Below, one piece after another: positions 43,600 through 52,732 of a stretch of 64,000 nucleotides of DNA (positions are counted from its first letter, which is position 1; every line of letters starts with the position of its first letter). The notes below the pieces were generated by a model. It saw only the letters and a program-made list of their open reading frames with translations. It did no database searches and had not been told where the DNA came from. The stretch covers positions 4,340,001 through 4,404,000 of the forward strand of contig JAWZSP010000003.1 of assembly GCA_034401135.1 (NCBI GenBank), read 5' to 3'. This DNA comes from Volutella citrinella. Its lineage: Eukaryota; Ascomycota; Sordariomycetes; Hypocreales; Nectriaceae. The translations under genes and the position numbers were made by a program.

Positions 43600-45153
43600 A
43601 TGGGTGGCGTCTTCTCCAAGATGAGCCGACGCTCCAAGTTCTGCCGAGCCCTCAAGAAGTTCTTTGGTCTCTTCAAGCGATCAAACTTCTCCTCCACTAC
43701 ACACGTTTCCAAGTACTACAAGCCCCCTTACAGAGGATCTGAGGGAAGCTTCTACTCCCGCCACGCCCCAGATATGGGCTTTCCCGATCTCAACAACACT
43801 GGCCCCCCTCTGCATACCGCCACCGGCCTTGAGGAGCTCGGTTGCAACATCATCGAGTCCACAACAAATGGCAAGACGGAGAAAGTGATTGACTACTCCA
43901 TTCACGAGGCCATCGAGGGCCGCAAGAGGTCGTGCCAAACTGTCGATGTACCAGACAGACTCCCTCATCGCCCAAATGTCAGCATCGCCTCAAGCCTCGT
44001 CTTTGACTGGGCACCTGGGTGCGGAAAGCCCTTGGCCGAACCCACCTATAATTACTGGCAGATAAAGAAATTTCCCTACATGTTCTTCGAGAAGGGGGAA
44101 GGTCACGATTCGGAAGACGTGAACCCTTTCACTCTAGAGCCTTGGGAGAAGAGGCACATGGAATCGACTTATGAGAAAGTGCCCGAACCATCCCGCCGTG
44201 CTCGCGAGGCGCGGCCTTGGGACAATTGTTCTGAGGACTGGAGCAACTTCCCCCGCCATCGAAAGGACTACAAAGATATGCGTGGCAAGCGAGCGCTCCG
44301 GACGCTCTCCAAGAGCGAGCAACACCCCCGCCAAGATTGGCCAGAGGGCCCATCCGCTTCAACTCCAGGCTCATTCCCTAGCGAAGCCTCGAGCTCAGAT
44401 TCTCTCCACATGAAGGGCACTTTTCTCAGCAAGCCATCCTCAGCTGCTAGCTCAGGGTCGCTCTACATGAAAGGCACTGCTGTCGACAGCCCAGCTGGCC
44501 CATCCACTTCAAAGGCAGGCTCGTTTCCAAGTGAAGCCTCGAGCTCATCCTCCCCCCCCATCAAGGCCACTGCTGTTAGCAGGTCAACCACCCGATACCC
44601 TTCAATGCCAGGCTCTTTCCCAAGCGAAGACTCGAGCACAGACTCTCCCCCTATCAAGGCCACTGCTGTCAGCAAGCCAACTACCTCTTACCCTACGATG
44701 CCGGGCGCTTTTCCAGGTGAAGACCTGAGTTCAGACCCTACCAACTTCGAGGCCACTGCTGTCTACAGCCCTCCGGTCAAGGAGAATCCTGCGCCTCCAG
44801 CCCTACCTGCTTGGGCAACCACCATGCCCAAGCGGGAGCCTGTGCCTTCGTCGGCCAGTTCCTCGGCCAGTACATCGGCCACACCGCACCCGGCAAGCAT
44901 CATGCCCAAGCGGAAGCCCTTGCCTCCCATGGCCGCACCCGCCTGGGCAACCACTATGCCCAAGCGGAAGCCTGTGCCTTCATCGGCCAGCACATCGGCC
45001 AGTTCATCGGCCAGTTCATCGGCCAGTTCATCGGCCGCACCTCACCCGGCGAGCGTCATGCCCAAGCGCAAGCCTGTGCCTATCGCCACAACTCCTTTCA
45101 ACATCCCCAAAATGAAAGGCTCCGTGAATATCAAGGGCTCATGTTTCGAGTAG
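43600..45153 (+). CDS. Predicted N-myristoylated, repeat-containing protein of unknown function
   Basis: An intronless frame of 517 aa. It starts MGGVFSKMSRRSKFCR: Gly2, Ser6 and Lys7 match the N-myristoylation consensus, Cys15 could be palmitoylated, and the following LKKFFGLFKRS is basic and amphipathic, a typical membrane-binding combination. Residues 30-240 have scattered Tyr/Trp/Pro motifs (YKPPYRG, YNYWQIKKFPYMFFEKGEG). Residues about 248-388 hold four or five copies of a unit like PGSFPSEASSxxSPPIKATAVS. From about 405 there are four MPKR(K/E)PVP/LP motifs spaced by AWATT and Ser/Ala runs. The C-terminus is KGSCFE. There is no signal peptide or membrane helix. I do not recognise the family. 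The layout suggests a disordered scaffold tethered to a membrane. The ATG context (CAAAATGG) is good. Confidence 0.8.
   Translation: MGGVFSKMSRRSKFCRALKKFFGLFKRSNFSSTTHVSKYYKPPYRGSEGSFYSRHAPDMGFPDLNNTGPPLHTATGLEELGCNIIESTTNGKTEKVIDYSIHEAIEGRKRSCQTVDVPDRLPHRPNVSIASSLVFDWAPGCGKPLAEPTYNYWQIKKFPYMFFEKGEGHDSEDVNPFTLEPWEKRHMESTYEKVPEPSRRAREARPWDNCSEDWSNFPRHRKDYKDMRGKRALRTLSKSEQHPRQDWPEGPSASTPGSFPSEASSSDSLHMKGTFLSKPSSAASSGSLYMKGTAVDSPAGPSTSKAGSFPSEASSSSSPPIKATAVSRSTTRYPSMPGSFPSEDSSTDSPPIKATAVSKPTTSYPTMPGAFPGEDLSSDPTNFEATAVYSPPVKENPAPPALPAWATTMPKREPVPSSASSSASTSATPHPASIMPKRKPLPPMAAPAWATTMPKRKPVPSSASTSASSSASSSASSSAAPHPASVMPKRKPVPIATTPFNIPKMKGSVNIKGSCFE
44985..45042 (+). repeat. 12-bp tandem repeat coding for Ser-Ser-Ala-Ser
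   Basis: About four near-perfect copies of a 12-base unit AGTTCATCGGCC inside the preceding gene. Copy-number change by whole units keeps the frame, so length polymorphism between strains is likely. Confidence 0.75.
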
Positions 45154-45589
45154 ACGAAACAGGTGAACCAGTGGCAAGACATGCTTTCTCCGACCTGGTC
45201 ACCACCAACAACAAGATGCTCCAAAAGCAATTGGAGCATCCGTAAACAACCGGCAGAAAAAAAAACATCAGAATCGGCGTTGAAAACATGATAGAGATTG
45301 GAGTTTGGGTCTTGTTTTGTTCCTTGTGTGGCATTATGATTTGCGAGAATGGGACAATGGGACAATGGAAACGGTTCTTTTTTGTTGGCGAATCAAAGTT
45401 GTTTCTTGGGCATGGTATAGAATGGATGGACTCTGGGACTACAAGACACTAGGAAAAGCAGTATTGCAATTGCGCTTTGTTTGAATCAAATTTCTTCACA
45501 TAGCCCCAAACATTCTCATGAAACTGTCCATCTGCAACGTAGTCAGCCAAGTAGAATCCGGTAAGGGGTTTCTTGCGTACATGTATGCC
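45154..45589. other. Intergenic region between convergent genes
   Basis: About 440 bases holding two 3' ends. The first 92 bases remain open in the +2 frame relative to the upstream gene (see findings). A run of nine A follows near 45257-45265. Nothing else is visible. Confidence 0.5.
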
Positions 45590-46090
45590 TCACCCAGCGA
45601 ATGCCTCCTCCAGTGGCGCAATGTCCAACTTCTTCATCGTCATCATCTTGGCGGTGACCCTCTTGGCGGCCGCCTTATCCTCAGACTTGAGCATCTCGAC
45701 CATGGCCCTGGGGATGACCTGCCAGACCACGCCGAACTTGTCCGTCAGCCAGCCGCACCTCTGCTTGGTCTCGTCGCCGCCCTCCCCCAGCTTGCTCCAG
45801 AAATGGTCCAGCTCTGCCTGGTTCTCGCAGTCGATCATGAACGAGACGGCCCCGTTGAAGCTCCATCCGGCTTTGCCGCCGTTGAGGCCGAGGAAGCGGT
45901 GGCCCTTGAGGACGAACTCGACTGTCAGGACCGAGCCCGCTTCATGACCATGGTGCTCCTTGCCCGCCTCGGTGTAGTGGCTAGTGTTTGTGACTTTGGA
46001 GTCGCCGCCAAAGATGGAGACGTAGAAATTGGCCGCCTCTTCAGCCTGGCCGTCGAACCAGAGGCAGGTGGTGATCTTGTTTTGGGACAT
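45590..46090 (-). CDS. VOC-superfamily protein, PhnB / 3-demethylubiquinone-9 3-methyltransferase-like
   Basis: An intronless frame of 166 aa. It begins MSQNKITTCLWFDGQAEEAANFY and has the two beta-alpha-beta-beta-beta modules expected of a vicinal-oxygen-chelate fold: ITTCLWFDGQ...FYVSIFGG, then TVEFVLKGHRFLGLNGG, then AVSFMIDCENQAELDHFWSKLGEGG, then GWLTDKFGVVWQVIPRAM. The phrases GHRFLGLNGG, CGWLxDxFGVxWQ and xxMMxMxKLDI are typical of the PhnB-like group often annotated 3-demethylubiquinone-9 3-methyltransferase. Despite that label, the group has no SAM-binding fold, and its biochemical role is mostly untested. Length matches the bacterial relatives, which, together with the missing introns and bacterial-like length, leaves old horizontal transfer open. 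It is probably cytosolic. Confidence 0.88.
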   Translation of the reverse strand: MSQNKITTCLWFDGQAEEAANFYVSIFGGDSKVTNTSHYTEAGKEHHGHEAGSVLTVEFVLKGHRFLGLNGGKAGWSFNGAVSFMIDCENQAELDHFWSKLGEGGDETKQRCGWLTDKFGVVWQVIPRAMVEMLKSEDKAAAKRVTAKMMTMKKLDIAPLEEAFAG

Positions 46091-49000
46091 GATTGTTTGG
46101 TGAGGAAAGGGAAGAATTGGGGAACAGGATGGCAGAGGAATGGCACAGGTTATAAATGAAGCAAGATCGCTTGCTTGCGTGAATGCGTCGCGCGGGGTGC
46201 TACCGATTGTGGCTTGAATAGGTGTGCACGGTGGTTAGTGCTATTTCCGTGGCTCACCGTGATAGCTTCTCAACAATGACGCTGGTGGCGGCGTCCGGGT
46301 CGCAGCCACGGCCCTCACGAAAATGATATAATCTATTAAAGGGGTTATGAGCTATAATGATGTATTTTGGCTAATTAATAGTGCATGCACTGATAGTCCC
46401 AGCTATGCGTGTCCTAGCAGGACTGCTTGACACTTTCGCAAAGCCGCTCCGACAATGCGCAAACCATGGTGCTCACCGTACATCCCATTTGCTATCGCGA
46501 ATCCAACAAACCATCACCGATTCCCGTGTGAACCAACGCTCATTTCCATCTTTTCTAGTAGAAGCAAAGATATTTCGATCCGACGTGTATTGGCTCAATG
46601 CGCGTTGGGGAGTTCATTGCCTAAGAAGCAGGACCAACAATTCCATGTCTCGTCATGATGAGCTCGATATGGCTTCGATCCTTCAGCATTTCTTCGCTTC
46701 GTCTGGTTAGAACAATTATCTGAGAGCAATTATACCAGTTATAGCGCCATGTGTTACTACCGACAGACTTATTTGCTTCGATCACGGAGATTCTAGTGCT
46801 GGTAGGAGAGATGCGAGGACCCTGCCTGAGGCTTAGAACAGGGGTTCAGGCACCGACTCAATGTTGCGTATCAACCGAGGCATTATTGTCCCAGAGCCAA
46901 AGATACTGTGGTCAGAATTGCAATCGCTGATAATGACATGCCCCAGATCGGGGTCGTCACGCTTTGTAAGAAGCGCACCCCGCAACGGGGAGGGAATAGA
47001 CATGAACAACGCTCTGGAAACCAACGTGCACTGATCAGATGATGTCCATCTTGTGGGGAGAATTCGCCAACCGCCTGAGACCCTATAGGATACCCACTAT
47101 CGTGGTCGTGTGTGATGGATGGAATCGCTGAACACTGGGCCTCAGTTCTTGCCCACGGCAACACACTCTGTCCGACTCTCTTATTGATGTGGTGTCGACA
47201 CCGGTCTGACTGCCGACACGTGTGACAACCCATAAACCAGCCAAGATGGCCCAGTTGACGAAATCACGTTGCTTCAGAGTTGACATATTGCTGCCTGAAT
47301 CTTGATCGGGTTGTCGGGGTGCATGGCTCAGAAGCACGGGCTGGGCGGCTCTGGTTCCGAAGCGGTTACCTGCACTGCATCCCCGGCCAGGCAGCAGACT
47401 TGCGGCATATTCTGTCTGTTACCGCCTCACTATCAGGCACTATTCATTTCCAAATGCCCCCTTCGTCGAGGTGCGCCGTGGTTCGCACAGTGGGCTTGGT
47501 TGCTAAGCGTGACGACCTGGTCGGGTGCGAAGTTGCAGCACAAGGCGGACCGCGGCTACCTTGGGAAGAACAATAGAGTACACCAAGTACAATATCAGGG
47601 TCGACCGTGAAGTGAATAACTTGATTTACAACCCAAAGAGCACCCGTTCCACATATGGATCCTCCTTCCTTAGAGGCGGACGATGACTCGATTGAGGACC
47701 GCCGACGAAGTTTTGAGGAATCCTGCCAGTGGGTGGTTCGCCGATGCCGGTTGAGAGAATCCATACGTTTCTGAGCAGTGCCATGCTATCTAAACGAAGT
47801 CGAATTTGTCAACGGCGGAAAACCAACGTGACGGTTCTCACAGGCAGAAGACTGCATTGCCATCAAAGGTGCATGTGGGTGCATCCCGTCCGCCACAAAT
47901 CCAGGCCCCAACTCACGCTTCCCCTTCAAGCCGACTAGTCCTAGGCACCTAAGTTCCGAATAGTCCTACCTAATGGCACAAGGTCTGGCGACTCATTTAT
48001 GGGGATTCGATTGATGCAAGGCATGTATGTTCCTGTTAGGTCGTTGTTTGACCCAGGCTTACATGAAATAGTCGTAGATCCCGCGAGCAAAAGTAAAATT
48101 TGACGCAATAAATAAAAGGTTCATCACACACTGGATGGTTTTATTTGCGCGTCCACCTTAATTTCCCCTCGTTGTCGTGTCCATGACGATTGAATCAGTG
48201 GCTAGAGTCGTGTTGATTTGTTGTTTCGGAGTAGGCTGCAGCCATTCCAGGCTAACTGCACTGGGCCACACCACCATGCGAAACGGCCCGTCCCAACCTC
48301 ATATTTCTGGTGTAAATGCACAAATGCCTGAACTTGGTGGCCAGTTCGCACACACGCACACACACCCAAATCTCACCACCCGCTTTTTTCCCCTTGCCCC
48401 TCTCGAACCTCTCTGTACGTCGACTGCCACCTCGCGAATCGCCTCGGCAACCCATGCTCTGGCGAACGCGAGTCGATGGATTGGCCAACAAACAGCCGCC
48501 GAGCGCCAGCGGGCAACGATGTGCCCTTGCTGGGGGTGACTCCCCAGGCCTCCAGCGCCCAACCGCACCGGACCGAGCCAGCTCTAGGCATCTTTCAACT
48601 CCTGCTCCTTCACGGAGCCTGCGGGTTTGCACCACTTATTGATCATCTGACAACCGCCTGTGGGGCTCTGTGCTAATCTTCACACCCGTGAAGTCAAGGA
48701 CTATTGCAATCTAGACCAACGGCAAGGCTCTCGCCATACTGACGCCGGCGTTGGTTGTCGATGCGGCTCCTGCTAGTCAGACGCCGAAGTCGTTGCCCGG
48801 ACAAAGTTGTCCTTGGACAACAAATACAAACCCAGGACAGAAGTACTGTGTGGCTGTCGCGTTGTCCATTTTTGGAAGAGTCAAGGCAGAAACAAGGCAA
48901 CCAGATCGCCACGTTTCAAGCATATCGGCACCAACAGAAGCAGGTAGCCTTGCATTTTGTCCCATCTTGCACCAGCCCTGCCCGCTTCCAGAGCTTCTCC

Positions 49001-50158
49001 CACATTCTGCACGCACCCAATGAGCAAGCTCACGACCAACATGAAGGCGGCTATGCCCCCATTCAGAGCTGCTGGGCCATCGAGGAACAGGAGGTCTAGG
49101 CACCCCCCCTTCTCCCCTCACTCCCACCCATGGGAACTGTACGTCACCGAGTGGGACGTGTATAACCAGCCAGTAGACTCGGATGACCGGACGTCTCCAA
49201 TCACGGCGTCTCATCCATGGGGCCGAGCAGTAGGACGCATTCAGGTCCTATCATCTTCGCCTCGGGTTTACCTGGTGCAGCAGGATTCCTCGAAGGGCGC
49301 AATCCGCAGCCTCCCCTCGCATCCAACAGTCCAGTCATCGGGAGAAGATTACCATCAGCGTGTGAGATTCCAGTGAATCGCAGGGCTAATACCTAATAAG
49401 GCAAGAAGTTCTGTGCTTGGGGGCCATGGGACTCCTCGTCGTGTGCGACGCTTCACGGCACAGCCTTGTCACCCATGACAAGGTACACGCTGCTAACACT
49501 GGTGTGGCGCGGCTGTGACTCATGGGAAAGCGCAAGTCTTCAATGCGGCACCCCCCCTTGTACCACACTGTTGGCCGCGGGCGACTTGGAGTCACACGGC
49601 CTGATGATGCCTAGCCATGGCCGACTACTAATAAGGTGCTTGCAGATTCCCGCGCATCCCGGAGGCTCGATGAAGAGAAGGAAGAAGCTTTCGGAATATT
49701 CGGTGCTACAGTACTACGTACCCAAGTACCCTCCTCTCATTAAGCTGCACTTTCCCCGACTCGAGTCTCCAACTGCCAGGACGCACAGACCACTTGCCCT
49801 TTGCTGATCACATCACGTGGGGGACTGACTAATCCCCTGCGCTCGTTTTGGGTCCGCTTCCTTGCCGTAGCCTCCCGAGCCTTCATACCATATTTTTCAG
49901 GCTTCAACCTCTCGAAGCTCATCGCCAAGCTACTGCACATCACCAAGCTCAACGCAAGCCGAGAAACCCTGCATCGGTCGCCGGTTCCCACCTGAGCACT
50001 CGCCCAACAGCATCCATCTCAGGACCTCAAGGACTCTGGATTCGACGCCGGCGCCACTTGCCACCTGACGCGACCCTCACAAGTCGACTTCGCGTCCCCG
50101 GGAATCCGCGTCTTTCGCAAACTACGATATTCGACACCACCGAGGCGATCTGACAACC
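46091..50158. other. Gene-poor interval between the divergent VOC and C2H2 genes
   Basis: About 4 kb. Both neighbouring genes start from its edges, so promoters lie at 46091-46300 and 49800-50158. A TTATAA element lies near 46150. AT-rich patches occur at 46315-46380 and 48080-48140. No frame has a recognisable domain. A perfect 8-bp inverted repeat with a CCCA loop lies at 49464-49483. No RNA gene was found. Confidence 0.5.
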
Positions 50159-51216
50159 ATGAGCGTCGCCTACGAGCCCCGAAACTTCATCCACGAGGGC
50201 GGGTATCCGCCCATCGGCGACGACCATGACCACTCCACAGAGCAGCGCTTTACGGATAACGATGTTGCCGAACTAAGCCATTATACTGCTGAGCCTCCGA
50301 TACTATCTGATGATCGAGGCGTGTTGGGTGACGACCGAGGCATGATGCCGGAGGATGCTGCTACAATTCAGGAGGCAACACGGCTGGATCTGACGAGCGC
50401 CTCGTTCCCGTCTCCCATCCCAGCTCCCTTGTCCATCGCGGCTCTGGATCCTCTGCCGGAAGAGAAGGAGATGTCGCCCAATGCTGGCTCGTCGCCGTCG
50501 CACCGTATCAAGCCTATTCCCAAGCCTGATCGCGATGTAGAGAAGAACCCGGCGGATAACAAGTTTCACTGCCCTCTCGCCGATTGCAAGGAGGAGATTC
50601 GGGCTTTTAGCCGCAAGTGTGAATGGAAGTAAGTACCATGCCGTCTCTGCCGCTCGCCCGGCCGATACTAACGTTTGCCCTCTCCAGCAAGCACATGGAC
50701 AAGCATGAGCGACCCTATCGATGCCCCGCTGAGGGATGCGAGAACCTTCCCGGCTTTACATATTCCGGCGGACTCCTGCGACACGAGCGCGAAGTGCACG
50801 GCAAACACGGCGGGCCAAAGAACACTGTCAACTGCCCTCACCCCAACTGCAAACGGCACACCGGCAAGGGTTTCTCTCGACAGGAGAACCTCAACGAGCA
50901 CCTTCGCCGCGTCCACACGAACATCGACGGCACCACGCCCCCTGCGGAGATTGCACTCCCCTCTCCCGCCGAAGACGACAAGACTTCGATAAAGCGACGC
51001 AAGCGAAGACTCAGCAGCCAGCCAACCGAGGAACTTAGCGAGCTTCGCGAGGAGATCAAGCGAGTCCGCGAGGAGAACGAGAAGCTCAAGGCCGACATGG
51101 ACCAGCAGAACCAGCACTCCTTGGCCATGATGGCGCAAATTGCCGAGCTGCAGGATGCGCTTCGGCACGGCCTCGGCCAACACAGCCTTGGTGCCCCTAC
51201 GGCGCAAATGATCTGA
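50159..51216 (+). CDS. C2H2 zinc-finger protein, probable transcription factor
   Basis: Two exons, 50159-50628 and 50688-51216, give 332 aa. The 59-base intron has GTAAGT, a TACTAAC branch-point match and CAG. The first 135 residues are acidic and Pro/Ser-rich and could be an activation region. Three adjacent C2H2 fingers occupy about residues 136-240: CPLADC...HMDKH, CPAEGC...HEREVH and CPHPNC...HLRRVH. The intron falls inside the first finger and its removal restores the CEWNKHMDKH helix. A basic stretch SIKRRKRRLSSQ (likely nuclear-localisation signal) follows, then a C-terminal coiled coil (LSELREEIKRVREENEKLKAD) that suggests dimerisation. This layout occurs in uncharacterised filamentous-fungal C2H2 regulators. 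Target genes cannot be inferred. Confidence 0.87.
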
Positions 51217-52732
51217 ATTCAGCCTTGACGACAGTGCCGGCACTGGAGGCGGCGTCTTCGGACGCGCATTCTTTCGGAATTTTCTCTCTTCTCAATAACG
51301 ACGATAAATGGCAAACCCCCCTCACGGCGAAACATGCACAGCGGATAGACATTTGTTTCACGCCACCCATTTTCTGTCGGGGCCTTTACAACCCCGCTCA
51401 TCTTTGTTTACCCCGCTTGGCGTTTTGGTCCGTGACGAGTATACATTCACGCATGCATTGGCACAGGGTGCTTCAAATCACGGGATGAAGGACGGTTTTG
51501 TCCTCTATTTTCTAGTCTGACTTTCTCCCCAACGTGGTTTCATGGCGTTTATGGAGGGCTCCGGAAGAGATGATATATCCCCCCTTTTTGTTATTACACT
51601 TCGCTTCTTTCCAAACAACTGCGCACCCTTTGCTTCCCTGGCGGGGTGTAGGATTTCTCCCATTTCAGGACGGGGACGAGGGGATATGCAGGTTTCGGGT
51701 TGGGCGGGCAGACGGGCAGTATACCAATGTGCGAGGAATTGCGACGCAGGACGTGGTGGCCATTTGGAACAAGCGGAATCGCGTTCCTGATCGGTGGGCC
51801 TGGGACTTTTGATTTGTACAAATGGTGTAATATAGACCGAGGGCGCGCTTTTTTGCTTCATCCCCTCTTCTACGCTTTACAGTTTCTCTTTGTCACATCT
51901 GCCATGGTCGAGGCGAAATTGATGTCTTTGAAGCAGCCCGTCTGGGCTGCTCAGACGGGCTGCTCAAACCGCCCCGCAAACTATTTGCTGACTCGTTGCC
52001 TTTTCTCCAGTGCTGCTGTCCTCCTCCGTCGCGCTCCGTGAATTTTCGCACGGGATCCTCGGACCACCACCGCGCCCCGATGAATGCGCCTCGGCTGGGT
52101 GGTGGCGACAAGGCGAACGTACGCGTCCACCCCCGAAAGAACAAAAACGACGACGAGTTTCTCTCTTGCTCTTATTCGCCTCACTCGGGGGCGCGTGGAC
52201 AAACGCCAGTGAGCCTGATGTCACATGCGAATCATGCTACGGGGCACTACGACTTTGTGTTGTCTATTCACGCAGGCGGGCGAATGCACAGGCAACCGGG
52301 CGATGCCAATCTCTCTGCCGCTGTGTCAGTAGGTCTTGCGTGGCCTTGCAGAATCGATGTATGCTGTGATTTTGTAATATGTACGCCTATTCCAACGAGT
52401 GCTCGCATGGTTGGTGTGGCGGGGGGGGCAAATGTACACGATCGGGGAATGCCCGACCAAGCCCCCCCTTCTTTGCCTTCTGTTTTGCTGTCTACATCGT
52501 CGCCTGCGTCTTGCGACATGGCGATGCAGTGTAAACGCTTCACTCGCTCCATCTATATACGTTCCCTGGTACTCGATCGATTCCCCCCATGCAAGCAAAC
52601 GATCGCCATGCTCTCAATCCCCGCCCATTCACGTTTCCCAACATCGACATCCCCATCAGTCAGACTCCGGCAGCTTCCCTCTTGTTGCTTGATTGTATCG
52701 TATTCATCAACTCATCCCCATCGCGACGCTCT
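51217..52732. other. Intergenic region between convergent C2H2 and Bzz1-like genes
   Basis: About 1.5 kb holding two 3' ends. The one structured element is a strong 13-bp hairpin (listed separately). The frames present, up to 246 codons on the plus strand (51996-52736), have low-quality composition and no domain, and I do not call them genes. Confidence 0.5.
51932..51964. repeat. Perfect 13-bp inverted repeat
   Basis: AGCAGCCCGTCTG at 51932-51944 is exactly complementary to CAGACGGGCTGCT at 51952-51964, with a 7-base loop. The loop, GGCTGCT, repeats the last seven bases of the right arm. It lies between two convergent genes, about 720 bases past the C2H2 gene and 770 bases past the Bzz1-like gene. 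Confidence 0.85.

Noticed and set aside
49464..49483. 8-bp palindrome with a CCCA loop as a regulatory site
   Set aside because: Short enough to arise by chance in 4 kb and not positioned at either promoter.
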